DNA from: Kiritimatiellia bacterium
GTDB taxonomy: Bacteria > Verrucomicrobiota > Kiritimatiellia > RFP12 > UBA1067
Assembly (NCBI GenBank): GCA_024405395.1
Contig: JAKSOW010000024.1
Coordinates: 1-34,871, forward strand
Direction of reading: 5' to 3'
Length of the DNA: 34,871 nt
Below are positions 1-7,876 of the stretch, one piece after another (positions within the stretch are counted from its first letter, which is position 1; every line of letters starts with the position of its first letter). The notes below the pieces were generated by a model, which searched no databases, was not told the DNA's origin, and saw only the letters and a program-made list of their open reading frames with translations. Made by a program: the position numbers and the translations under genes.

Positions 1-1
1 G

Positions 2-196
2 ATCGTCTCGCTCAATCCTGGAAATCCTGTGAATCCTGTCCAGATATCCCCGGCGGCGCGTGCCGTCCTCGACGCGGGGCGGGAACTGTGGCGGTATTAC
101 CATGCGCAACCCCACGCGAACCCCAATGCCTCCTACTACGACATTCGCCGCCATTTCCAGGGGATGAAGACGACGGCGAAGGGCAAGGAGAGATGA
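2..196 (+). CDS. 3' end of an unrecognised protein, cut by the window edge
   Basis: This frame is open from the window edge to the TGA at 194-196. Its last ~48 codons read like real protein: an Ala/Arg/Leu helix, then RELWRYYHAQ, then NASYYDIRRHFQG and a basic tail. The first codons pass through the AATCCTG tandem repeat and read Asn-Pro repeats, which suggests that the true 5' part was lost and the repeat now abuts a gene remnant. The stop overlaps the next start in ATGA form, a sign of translational coupling. I recall similar tails from uncharacterised PVC-group proteins but cannot name a function. No catalytic motif is visible. Confidence 0.4.
   Translation: MVSLNPGNPVNPVQISPAARAVLDAGRELWRYYHAQPHANPNASYYDIRRHFQGMKTTAKGKER
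14..38. repeat. AATCCTG tandem repeat, 9-bp period
   Basis: AATCCTG occurs at 14-20, 23-29 and 32-38 with an exact 9-base step. I recall short AATCCTGT-type arrays from intergenic DNA of PVC-group bacteria. Here the array continues in frame into the remnant ending at 196, so it may mark a rearrangement point. Confidence 0.6.
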
Positions 197-315
197 ACCC
201 CACCAGCACGGACGAGAGGTACAACGCGCTTCTTTCCGCGCTCCGTGCGGCGATGAAGAAGCTGGCGGCGAAGATCGAGCCAAAGGTGTACGACTACGGG
301 TTTCTGAAGCGGTGA
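193..315 (+). CDS. Small 40-residue hypothetical protein coupled to the upstream remnant
   Basis: The ATG at 193 overlaps the preceding stop (ATGA), and the frame ends at the TGA at 313-315. The 40-residue product is mostly one predicted amphipathic helix (ALLSALRAAMKKLAAKIEP), followed by a short aromatic tail, VYDYGFLKR. It has no signal peptide and no membrane segment. The codon pattern and helix periodicity look like real coding sequence, and the coupling suggests a small accessory subunit of the upstream protein. The family is not recognised. As its partner appears truncated, it may no longer work. Confidence 0.4.
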   Translation: MNPTSTDERYNALLSALRAAMKKLAAKIEPKVYDYGFLKR

Positions 316-344
316 CGCCCAAACGTTGGGGGCGATGAAGGGCA

Positions 345-515
345 CTAGCCGCGCGCCTGCCCGCAGTCCCCGCAGCGCCGAGCCGACGACGCTGGTTGCC
401 GGAAACGAGCATCACGATGCGTGAAGAGCCAGTCGCAGGCGCTACCGCCGATGATGACATAGTCGTTGGCGAACTCGCCAAACATGTCTCGAAACTTATC
501 AAAACCGATTACCAT
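345..515 (-). pseudogene. 5' fragment of an AbiEii-like nucleotidyltransferase (toxin) gene
   Basis: Read on the minus strand from the ATG at 513-515, the product starts MVIGFDKFRDMFGEF and continues to YVIIGGSACDWL and RDARFR. This matches my memory of the start of AbiEii/AbiGii-type nucleotidyltransferases (type IV toxin-antitoxin toxins), where a YVLIGG-x-ACD segment is followed by FRATKDID. Here the similarity stops right after RFR, near base 398. The frame then runs through unrelated Ser/Arg/Cys-rich sequence to a stop at 345-347. The catalytic domain is therefore missing and the gene is a relic. Its start overlaps the stop of the upstream minus-strand frame by 7 bases, as in an intact two-gene unit. 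Confidence 0.55.
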
Positions 516-715
516 TGAAATTCCGCCATCATATCTTCTCGTTCGCCCTGTACGCGCTCGTCGTCGGCAATGTCGCGTGTCGTAAGCCAGATGGAGAGCG
601 CATCCAACTTGTTGCGTCCTGACAAAAGCGGCGGATAGTGCCAGACCTCGACGATAACCGCAGCTTCTTCAGGCGGGGCGGTGTTGGCCTTACGGCGGCG
701 AAGACGAACTCCCAT
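509..715 (-). pseudogene. Remnant of the partner (AbiEi-like/regulatory) gene
   Basis: This minus-strand frame has an ATG at 713-715 and a stop at 509-511. Its last 50 residues look coding: VEVWHYPPLLSGRN, then ALSIWLTTRDIADDERV, ending MMAEFQW. From memory, gene pairs of the AbiE kind often have a first protein with this type of ending (PP-LLS, DERV, a terminal aromatic) directly before the nucleotidyltransferase. The 7-base overlap with the next minus-strand frame fits that order. The N-terminal ~20 residues are basic and do not resemble a winged-helix domain, so most of the gene has probably been lost. The frame is also open upstream of the ATG into low-similarity sequence. Confidence 0.4.
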
Positions 716-772
716 TGAGGCGGCATTGGTCGTGCTCAGTGAATGGGAGAGGATGGCCGCCAGGGATCGAAC

Positions 773-834
773 CAGAAAGTTATGAACAGGGGCTGGCTTT
801 CAGCCTCACAGGGTGTCCGAAAGTTATGAACAGG
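773..834. repeat. 16-bp direct repeat, 44 bp apart
   Basis: GAAAGTTATGAACAGG occurs at 775-790 and again at 819-834, offset by 44 bases. The offset is not a multiple of three, so any ancestral reading frame has been shifted by the duplication. Confidence 0.75.
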
Positions 835-857
835 ACGGCACTGTGCGGCAAACTTAT

Positions 858-934
858 CCGCACCATGCGGAAACTATACCGCACCATGCGGAAACTACAC
901 CGCAGGTTGCGGATAGGTTTGCCGCAGGATGCGG
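858..934. repeat. Four 13-bp palindromes CCGCA-N3-TGCGG, 21-22 bp period
   Basis: CCGCACCATGCGG lies at 858-870 and 879-891, CCGCAGGTTGCGG at 900-912 and CCGCAGGATGCGG at 922-934. The start-to-start steps are 21, 21 and 22 bases, close to two helical turns, so all four would face the same side of the DNA. An AT-rich stretch (about 938-985) follows, then the uxaE promoter. Read as protein on the + strand, the array gives seven-residue repeats (TYPHHAE, TIPHHAE, TTPQVAD), so it could also be a coding relic. Confidence 0.7.
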
Positions 935-1008
935 TGTAATTGACAATACAGAAAATAACAACATTAACAACAAAATACAGCGATCCCGGGGTAAATTCCG
1001 CTGAGCGG

Positions 1009-1037
1009 TTGACGGCACGCGTGCGATAGTGTAAAAT
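1009..1037 (+). promoter_or_regulatory. Sigma-70-type promoter of the uxaE-like gene
   Basis: TTGACG at 1009-1014 and TAAAAT at 1032-1037 are separated by 17 bases. Transcription would start near 1044, giving a leader of about 38 bases that ends in AAAGGA (1069-1074), 7 bases before the ATG at 1082. Confidence 0.65.
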
Positions 1038-1081
1038 ACACGCAAGAGATTTCAGTAAACCACCATTCAAAGGATGTGAAA

Positions 1082-2221
1082 ATGACCATCAGCAAGTATT
1101 CGTTCGGTATTGGCGATCGTTTCGCGCACGAGGGTGTGAATCAGCTCAAGGCCCTCATCAAGGCCGAGGAGAAGTTTGGCGTGCATTTCACGCCGGTGTG
1201 GAACAAGTCCAACCGCGAACACACGATCATCGGCACCGAGCCGATGTCCACCCGCCAGGAGGCCGATGCCGCCGTCAAGGCGCTGGGCTACAAGGACCAG
1301 TATTTCTGCGATGCCGACCACATCAACATGAACAACGTCGACAAGTTCATCGAGGCTTGCGACTTCTTCACGATTGACGTGGCGGACTACATCGGCAAGT
1401 CGGGTTCGCTCGAGGAGCGCTATCTGCCCGCCGTCCGCGAAGCCGGCAAGATCTACCGCCACATCGCCGAGAAGAAGGGCGCCGACAACTTCGTGACGGA
1501 AGTCTCGATGGACGAAGTGGACGTCGCGCAGACGCCTGAGGAGATCAAGTACATCCTCACCGAGCTCGCCAAGGAGAAGGTGCCGCTGCAGACCTTCGCG
1601 CCGAAGTTCACGGGCCGCTTCAACAAGGGCGTGGACTACGTGGGCGATCTCGCGCAGTTCGAGAAGGAGTTCGAGGAAGACCTCAAGGTGATCGCCTGGG
1701 CCGTCAAGGAGCTCGGCCTGCCCGCGAACCTCAAGCTCTCGATCCACTCGGGTTCGGACAAGTTCTCCATCTATCCGATCATGGGCCGCCTCATCCGCAA
1801 GTATGACGCCGGTATCCACGTGAAGACGGCCGGCACCACCTGGCTGGAGGAGATCATCGGCCTTTCGCTCGCCGACCCGGCCGCGCTCGCGCTCGCCAAG
1901 AAGATCTACCGCAACGCGCTCACGCGCATGGACGAGCTCACCGTGCCCTACGCCACCGTCATCGACGTGGACAAGTCCAAGCTGCCCGCGCCCGAGGTGG
2001 TCGACGCCTGGGACGCGCAGACCTTTGCGAAGACGCTGCGCCACGACGAGGTGGAGCCGCTCTACAATCCGTCCTTCCGTCAGCTCATCCACGTGTCCTT
2101 CAAGGTGGCCGCCGAGCTCAAGGACGAGTACATTCCCGCCCTGGAGCGCAGTGCCGACGTGATCGGCCGCGAGATCGAGGCCAACATCGGCGAACGCCAC
2201 GTGAAGCTGCTGTTCTCCTGA
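1082..2221 (+). CDS. uxaE: Tagaturonate epimerase family protein (UxaE-like)
   Basis: Similar to the UxaE family, first described as D-tagaturonate/D-fructuronate epimerases of galacturonate catabolism. Visible family motifs, by recall, are FGIGDR (residues ~8-13), FCDADHI (~75), LSIHSGSDKFSIYP (~218), HVKTAGTTWLEE (~246) and RQLIHVSF (~334); the acidic and His residues in them plausibly bind metal and sugar. The protein has 379 residues. As I recall the Thermotoga enzyme, it carries about 100 extra N-terminal residues before the FGTGDR block, so this is a short form. The ATG at 1082 is preferred over the GTG at 1076 because AAAGGA lies 7 bases upstream of it. No other uronate gene is in the window, so the exact substrate is uncertain. 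The next ATG follows one base after the stop. Confidence 0.75.
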   Translation: MTISKYSFGIGDRFAHEGVNQLKALIKAEEKFGVHFTPVWNKSNREHTIIGTEPMSTRQEADAAVKALGYKDQYFCDADHINMNNVDKFIEACDFFTIDVADYIGKSGSLEERYLPAVREAGKIYRHIAEKKGADNFVTEVSMDEVDVAQTPEEIKYILTELAKEKVPLQTFAPKFTGRFNKGVDYVGDLAQFEKEFEEDLKVIAWAVKELGLPANLKLSIHSGSDKFSIYPIMGRLIRKYDAGIHVKTAGTTWLEEIIGLSLADPAALALAKKIYRNALTRMDELTVPYATVIDVDKSKLPAPEVVDAWDAQTFAKTLRHDEVEPLYNPSFRQLIHVSFKVAAELKDEYIPALERSADVIGREIEANIGERHVKLLFS

Positions 2222-2222
2222 G

Positions 2223-2651
2223 ATGAACGCCGAGTACCAGGTCCATTCCGTTGAGGAAACGTGGGAGCTCGCCCGGCAATTTGCCGCCGAGCTCTCGCCT
2301 GGTGCCGTGGTGGCCCTGGAAGGGGACCTGGGGGCCGGCAAAACGACCTTCACGCAGGGGTTCGCCGCCGCATTGGGTGCCCAACGCGCCGTGACGAGCC
2401 CCACGTTCTGTCTGGTGGTGGAACACCCCACGCCCAAATTCCTGCTGGTGCACATGGACCTCTATCGTCTGCATGGCCCGGACGACGTGCTGGACCTCGG
2501 CTGGGAGGATTACCTGGCGCGCGGGGCGGTGCTTTTCGTGGAATGGCCGGACCGCGCCGGCGACCTGATGCCGCCTGATGCCTGGCATGTGGAGCTGAGT
2601 TTGGGGGCGGACGAGGATGCGCGGCTTATCCGTTTCCGGAGGGGCACATGA
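2223..2651 (+). CDS. tsaE: tRNA t6A biosynthesis ATPase TsaE
   Basis: TsaE is the small P-loop ATPase that drives turnover of the TsaB-TsaD complex during N6-threonylcarbamoyladenosine modification of ANN-decoding tRNAs. The 142-residue length is normal for the family. The Walker A sequence GDLGAGKTTF is at about residues 34-43, followed by the switch-like TSPTF, the Walker B-like HMDLYRL and a late VEWPDR; all four are family signatures. It starts one base after the uxaE-like stop and its own stop overlaps the lpxI start in ATGA form, so it is translated from a polycistronic message. Partners tsaB (17337) and tsaD (31814) are elsewhere in the window. Confidence 0.93.
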   Translation: MNAEYQVHSVEETWELARQFAAELSPGAVVALEGDLGAGKTTFTQGFAAALGAQRAVTSPTFCLVVEHPTPKFLLVHMDLYRLHGPDDVLDLGWEDYLARGAVLFVEWPDRAGDLMPPDAWHVELSLGADEDARLIRFRRGT

Positions 2652-3487
2652 CGCCGCAGAAGATCATCGTGATCTCCGGCGCGGGCTCCTACCCGCGCCT
2701 TGTCGTGGAAGGCGCCAAGCGCGCCGGTGTGCCGGAGGTGCACGTGCTGGCGGTACGGGGATCGGCCGAACGCGCAACGGCGCGAGCGGCCGATTTCGTG
2801 CATGTGGAGGGCGTGGGACATACGCTCGCGGGCGTCAAATGGGTGGCCGAGAACGGCTATGACGGTGCCATCCTTGCGGGACAGATCAATCCGCTGTCGC
2901 TCTTCCGCACGACCTTTGACGCCGAGACACGTGCGCTGCTGGCGTCACTTAGGACGAAATGCGCACATTCGATTTATGGTACGCTCGTCAACGAGTTTGA
3001 GAAGCGTGGCGTGAAGATGTTGGCGGCGTCTTGCTACATGGACGGCAACCTGCCGGGCGAAGGCGTGCTGACCACGCGTGCGCCCGACGAACGCGAGATG
3101 AAGGACATCGAGCGCGGCATGGTGGTGATGCAGGACATGGGCCGCCACGATGTGGGGCAGACCGTGCTCGTGAAGGACGGCATGGTGCTTGCCGTGGAGG
3201 CCTTCGAGGGGACCAATGCGGCCATCAAGCGCGGCGGGAAGCTGGGCGGAAAGGGCGCCGTGCTCGTGAAGGGCGCACGCGAAGGGCACGACATGCGCTT
3301 CGATATTCCCGTGGTGGGCTTGAAGACACTCAAAACGATGAAGAAGGCCGGCGTCACGACCCTCGCCTTCCAGGCCGGGCGGCTCATTCTGCTTGACCGC
3401 GATGAGGTCATCGCCTTCGCCAATCGCCAGGGAATCGCCCTCGTGGGCATGAAGACCGATCTGCCGCCCGCGCCGCTGCGACCGTGA
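2648..3487 (+). CDS. lpxI: UDP-2,3-diacylglucosamine pyrophosphatase LpxI
   Basis: LpxI (DUF1009 family) hydrolyses UDP-2,3-diacylglucosamine to lipid X and UMP in lipid A synthesis, replacing LpxH in many non-enteric Gram-negatives. The 279 residues cover the whole family. The N-terminal domain begins with a glycine-rich SGAGSYPRL and contains ILAGQINP. The C-terminal catalytic domain has DVGQTVLVKDG, AVEAFEGTNAAIKRGG and GAVLVKGA, followed by MRFDIPVVG, all typical of LpxI. Its presence implies an outer membrane with lipid A. It overlaps tsaE by four bases. The giant exported protein starts 22 bases downstream with its own AGGAGA site, so read-through transcription is likely. Confidence 0.9.
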   Translation: MTPQKIIVISGAGSYPRLVVEGAKRAGVPEVHVLAVRGSAERATARAADFVHVEGVGHTLAGVKWVAENGYDGAILAGQINPLSLFRTTFDAETRALLASLRTKCAHSIYGTLVNEFEKRGVKMLAASCYMDGNLPGEGVLTTRAPDEREMKDIERGMVVMQDMGRHDVGQTVLVKDGMVLAVEAFEGTNAAIKRGGKLGGKGAVLVKGAREGHDMRFDIPVVGLKTLKTMKKAGVTTLAFQAGRLILLDRDEVIAFANRQGIALVGMKTDLPPAPLRP

Positions 3488-3509
3488 CACGAGAACAGGA
3501 GACAAGAAT

Positions 3510-6500
3510 ATGCGAAACGTTATACTGTGGTCTTTTCTTTCTCTAGTGGCCTTTGTTATGGGTGGCGTTTATGACGACGTCGTCTGGGCCATGCACCCCA
3601 CCGACCTCAATGACGATGGCGTGGCACAGGCGGGCGAACTGCTTAATTTGGTGAAAGGCGGAGATCTGAGCGATGCCTCCCATAAGGCTCCCTGCTACGG
3701 GCACAATGTCAATAATGCCATCCAGACATATCAAAATCAGGAAACCCGCTTCCTTACGGGGCAGACCTTCACGGCCTATCACGTGGGCAATACAGTTGTT
3801 GATGGCCGATATTTCCACGGCAACGCCAGGCTGACGCCAGTCATGTCCGCGCTTCGTGACTTCACTAAGACGGAAATCACAGGTATTTTTCGCGTACGCT
3901 GTTCGGATGTGAGAAAAAATTCGTCTTGGGTGTTGAACATGGGTTCCCTGGAGCTTGGCTTCAACAATAATAGTGTGCGTGTCTACCGAAGTGGAGATCA
4001 GCTTCCCACTTCTGGCAGTTCCAAGTCCAGGATTCTCGTGGAGTCCGACAAGTGGATTGATTTAGCGTTTGTGGCAAGTAACTACACGGTGCAGGTAGAA
4101 GGTCGTGCCGTGTCTACGGGAGCCATTCATGTGGTGTGCGCCTATGTCGGTGTGGGTACTGCAGAGCAGCCTTATCTAACGGCGGATTGTACCTGTCTGC
4201 CGCCTCTTCCTACCGCTGCTTCGGAATGGTACCTGGGTACGGAGACTCTCGTGACAGTCGCCCAAACGGACGCCTACAAGAACAGCAAGTTCTTCGAAGG
4301 CGACATCGCCCAGGCGGCGTTCTGGGATCGGGCGCTGTCGGATGAGGAAATTCTGGAGGTGTTCCGCACCCCCCAGGCTCCGGCCGGTGTGCAGAAGGGG
4401 TATGCGAATGCGGATAACAGCGAATTTGGCGGTGCGGCCGGCGTATCGTTGGATTGGGATGCATCTGATTGGCGCCTGTTCCCGTCCACCCTCGCCGCGG
4501 GGGATTCGTTTACCCTCACGCGAACGCTGTCGGCCGAGGATTTCGCGCAGCCGCGGCGCTTCGTCCTTCACACGGTCGCAGGCGTTGGGCGCCTGTCGGT
4601 ATCCGTCAACGGCGGTGAGCCGGTTGTCGCCGAATTGGACGCGCAGGGTTCGGGAGAGGTCTTCTTCCCGCGCACAAGCTTTGTTGCCGGGAACAATACG
4701 CTGGTGGTGACGCGTGTGGATGGCGGTTCGGTCAGCTGGGGGGTGGACGCCTTCGTGTTTGACGTGGGGCAGGCGGAGATGGTGCGTACCTATGCCGAGG
4801 ACGCCGCGGTGGAGGATTCGTTGTCGGTACCGCTCGACACCTATCTGACGATTGACGTCGCCGAGGGGAAGACCGTCGTCTGGCGCGGCAAGGTCTCCGG
4901 TCCGGGTGGCCTGCGCAAGAAGGGCGCCGGTGTGCTGGTGATGGCTGCGGCCGACAATGCCTACACCGGCGGTACGGAGGTGTTGGGCGGTGTGCTGGAG
5001 ACGTGTTCGCTGAATGCTGCCACGACTCCTCTGGGCTCGGGTGACGTGGTGATTGATCAGGCGGCAGGGGCGCAGTTGGCGGTTGCCACGACGCTGGCAA
5101 ACAATCTGATTTTCCAAGGCGCTTCCACGCGGATGCGCCCAGGGCTTCATTTCGCGGACATCAGCGTACTGAACGGGAATGTCTCTGCGTTGGACGATCT
5201 TCATTTCTCTACGGCTTGGGCAGATGATGTGACGGCGCGCGACATCGTCAAAGTCACGTTTGCGGGCGAAGTGAATATAGCTACAGGCGCGCGGTTGGCG
5301 GCAGCGCCGCATTGTCGTGTCGATTTCGCCGGCAAGCTGACAACCGATACCCTTGAGGGCTATTACGTGGACAATGCGGCCAATGTGCCCGTTTCGCTCT
5401 GCAAGACGCAGGGCAACCTCGGCTCCTTCATCATATCCTCCACCGGCAACACCATCGGAACGATCTGCCTGGATCAGACCCGTTTCATCTGCGGCCGGAC
5501 CAATTTCTCCGGGAATTTCAAACTCGCCTTCACGGGTGAACATCTGGCCGACGGGTGGGGGTATTTCGACATCAATGGTCAGACCATCAGCTATGTGTGC
5601 GGCCTTTCCACGCCCGTGCTTACATCCGAATCCGAAGGTTGCCAGGTGATCAACAGCTCGTCGACGCGCGGTCTGTTCCGCTTCAAGATGGGAATTGGCG
5701 ACTGCTATGCGAAGTTTGATGGTGCAATGGACTTTGAGATTGTGACGCCTGTCACCTTCCGGGCACGCCACAATACGATGTCGGGCGAGGTAATGGCGCA
5801 CAGTGCCGTCGTTTTTGATGGGTGCACGTTCTCGAATATGACGGCCTATGCCTCCGACACCGGTTATGCCACTGACTTCAGCGGTATGCCTGACGGCGCT
5901 TTGGCTGGCCTCAAGACCCTGGGATCCGGATCGTCCTTCACATACAGATTGCGAGCTGGCGTCTTCACGCCGCGGCAGGTCACGCTCAAGCTGCTGGGCT
6001 GGAATGCGGATGCCGGTACGCCCTCAGATGCACTCTATGTTGAGGGTGATGAGGCGTTTGAGGTATTGTCGCTTCTCTACAAAAAGGCCGACGAGAATGT
6101 CAGCGTCACGGCCCCCATTGGCTCCTACACGGGCGTCGCGGATGGTTCGGGCGAGGTCTTCTCCCTGCGCCAAGGTGACGTGAAGGTTTTTACAGGCGGT
6201 ACGCCCACGACGATCGTTTACACGGGGAGTGGTGCAGACTTCATGGATCCAGCTAGTTGGTCGGACGAAGAGGGCTCAGCGCTTACGACACCTCCCGACT
6301 TCTCCATGCCCTATTTTGCCGTCGTTCTTGATAATACGACGCTGACCTTACCGGATGGCGAAATGTTCTTGGGCGGCCTTACGTTGCGTAATGGCGCCAC
6401 CGTAAATGGTGCCGCTGGCTCGAAGCTGTCGCTTTACGGGTCTGTCACTGTGGCGGATGCGCTGGATGCTGGTACGGACTATGTGTTCAATGTGCCTGTT

Positions 6501-7838
6501 CAACTAGGCGTTGACGTTGAATTCGCGATTCCCTCCAATGGCACGCTGGCGGTGAATGCGGGTGTGAGGGGTGTCGGCAATCTCACGCTGGATGGTCGTC
6601 AGCAGAAGGGTGGCTTTGAGCAAGAGGGTACCTCTTTCAAGGGGCGCGTGTTGGGCGGAGCCTTTACGTTGCAGGGAGACAGTTCTTGGTCGGGCGATCT
6701 CGTCATGCGGCGCGGCTCTTTGTTGCTGACGGGCACTCTGGGCAGTGTGGGCGACAAGGGCAAATTCACCAGCTACGGGTCCTACGACAAAGCTCCTCAT
6801 TACTTTGCCAACACCGTGGTGTCCAACCTCGTGTGCCATAAGCGCATTCTGCCCCAGTCCGTTGGTTCCACGCCAGACAATGTAAACAATCATTCGCAGT
6901 TCGTCTATGCGCCTGGTACCACGAATGTCTTCAATGGCGAATTCGACTATTCGGCGTCAAACGACCTGTACCTGGAAACGGACACGCAACTCGTCTTCAA
7001 TGGTCCGTATCTCTGTGGCAACACGCAGCAGTTCATCGCACAAAACGGTTCGGAGCGTACGTCGATCATCTTCAATGGTCCGATGCAGGTTGGCTATTCC
7101 AAGGTCAATAAGGGGCGTGTCACCTTCAATGGCAAGGGACAGGGCTTCTCTGTGACGTTTAATGCATCGGAATGCACGACTGAGTCCAGTCTCAACTTCT
7201 GCGGCAATGTGGTGGCGGAGATGAATGCGGACAATGTGTTCACTTCCATCGGCTCGTATTTCCAGTTGGGCGATGGCGCCTCGGTACTGAAGCTTAACGG
7301 CGTGGTCTTCACGGTGGACCAGCCGCGTCTGTATGCGTCGGCCAAAGTCACGGGAAGCGAGGGCTCTGTTTTCCGCGTGACGGGCGGCAGCACGGCCTCG
7401 GGCGGCTCGTATCTGTGGAGCCCGTTCAAAGACGCCGTCTCGTTGAGCATTGACGCCACAAACACCGTTTGGATGGTTGGTGGAGCCAGTACGACCACGG
7501 GCAGTCTCATGGTGTCGCGGGGCACGCTGGATGTGGACAGCGCCGGAAAGGGCGCCTCCTGGCTGCATGGTCCGGAGGTTGGCGTGGAAGGCACAGGACG
7601 GTTGGTGCTGCATTCGGCGCCGTTTGCCGCCGACAGGGCGGTCCTGTCTGTGGCGGATGGCGGCGTAATCGAATCGTGTGCGGGCGTGCGTCAGGGGTTT
7701 GTCGGTGGCACGCTGAATGGCGTACGGCTTCCCAACGGACGCTATACGCAAGCCGAGGCGAAGGCGCTGGCGGGGCATCTTGCGGGCGCGGGCGCCATTC
7801 GTCTGGGAACCTCGGGCGTCACGCTTCTGATTCGCTGA
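3510..7838 (+). CDS. Giant exported LamG/beta-strand-repeat protein
   Basis: This 1442-residue protein opens with a signal peptide (about residues 1-18). A short VYDD-type segment and a concanavalin/LamG-like domain follow (about residues 60-290), ending in the typical FEGDIAQAAFWDRALSDEE. The long remainder is Gly/Thr/Val/Asn-rich beta-helix sequence. It includes an autotransporter-associated repeat (GPGGLRKKGAGVL, AYTGGTEVLGGVLE, about residues 464-497). No C-terminal autotransporter barrel, PEP-CTERM or LPXTG signal is visible; it ends GVTLLIR. About 20 cysteines are spread through it, unusual for such repeats. I read it as a surface or secreted adhesin or glycan-binding protein. The start uses AGGAGA about 8 bases upstream. 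The specific ligand is unknown. Confidence 0.75.
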   Translation: MRNVILWSFLSLVAFVMGGVYDDVVWAMHPTDLNDDGVAQAGELLNLVKGGDLSDASHKAPCYGHNVNNAIQTYQNQETRFLTGQTFTAYHVGNTVVDGRYFHGNARLTPVMSALRDFTKTEITGIFRVRCSDVRKNSSWVLNMGSLELGFNNNSVRVYRSGDQLPTSGSSKSRILVESDKWIDLAFVASNYTVQVEGRAVSTGAIHVVCAYVGVGTAEQPYLTADCTCLPPLPTAASEWYLGTETLVTVAQTDAYKNSKFFEGDIAQAAFWDRALSDEEILEVFRTPQAPAGVQKGYANADNSEFGGAAGVSLDWDASDWRLFPSTLAAGDSFTLTRTLSAEDFAQPRRFVLHTVAGVGRLSVSVNGGEPVVAELDAQGSGEVFFPRTSFVAGNNTLVVTRVDGGSVSWGVDAFVFDVGQAEMVRTYAEDAAVEDSLSVPLDTYLTIDVAEGKTVVWRGKVSGPGGLRKKGAGVLVMAAADNAYTGGTEVLGGVLETCSLNAATTPLGSGDVVIDQAAGAQLAVATTLANNLIFQGASTRMRPGLHFADISVLNGNVSALDDLHFSTAWADDVTARDIVKVTFAGEVNIATGARLAAAPHCRVDFAGKLTTDTLEGYYVDNAANVPVSLCKTQGNLGSFIISSTGNTIGTICLDQTRFICGRTNFSGNFKLAFTGEHLADGWGYFDINGQTISYVCGLSTPVLTSESEGCQVINSSSTRGLFRFKMGIGDCYAKFDGAMDFEIVTPVTFRARHNTMSGEVMAHSAVVFDGCTFSNMTAYASDTGYATDFSGMPDGALAGLKTLGSGSSFTYRLRAGVFTPRQVTLKLLGWNADAGTPSDALYVEGDEAFEVLSLLYKKADENVSVTAPIGSYTGVADGSGEVFSLRQGDVKVFTGGTPTTIVYTGSGADFMDPASWSDEEGSALTTPPDFSMPYFAVVLDNTTLTLPDGEMFLGGLTLRNGATVNGAAGSKLSLYGSVTVADALDAGTDYVFNVPVQLGVDVEFAIPSNGTLAVNAGVRGVGNLTLDGRQQKGGFEQEGTSFKGRVLGGAFTLQGDSSWSGDLVMRRGSLLLTGTLGSVGDKGKFTSYGSYDKAPHYFANTVVSNLVCHKRILPQSVGSTPDNVNNHSQFVYAPGTTNVFNGEFDYSASNDLYLETDTQLVFNGPYLCGNTQQFIAQNGSERTSIIFNGPMQVGYSKVNKGRVTFNGKGQGFSVTFNASECTTESSLNFCGNVVAEMNADNVFTSIGSYFQLGDGASVLKLNGVVFTVDQPRLYASAKVTGSEGSVFRVTGGSTASGGSYLWSPFKDAVSLSIDATNTVWMVGGASTTTGSLMVSRGTLDVDSAGKGASWLHGPEVGVEGTGRLVLHSAPFAADRAVLSVADGGVIESCAGVRQGFVGGTLNGVRLPNGRYTQAEAKALAGHLAGAGAIRLGTSGVTLLIR

Positions 7839-7876
7839 ATTTCAGACTATCCAAACACATACGAAAGGAAACGAGA

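Noticed and set aside
755..772. Minus strand reads GGTTCGATCCC, like a tRNA T-loop.
   Set aside because: No matching acceptor, anticodon arm or D-arm could be folded around it; the stem does not pair.
813..1004. GTG-started + frame of 63 codons with His/Ala repeats and an Asn-rich tail.
   Set aside because: No ribosome site, and a 44-base duplication breaks the frame upstream. It is kept only as a possible coding relic under the palindrome array.
4176..5801. Long open frame of about 540 codons on the minus strand within the first giant gene.
   Set aside because: It mirrors the third-base GC pattern of the + strand gene, has no ribosome site and its Arg/His-rich translation has no domain. 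The same holds for other long antisense frames, for example at 1067-2455 and 11030-13153.
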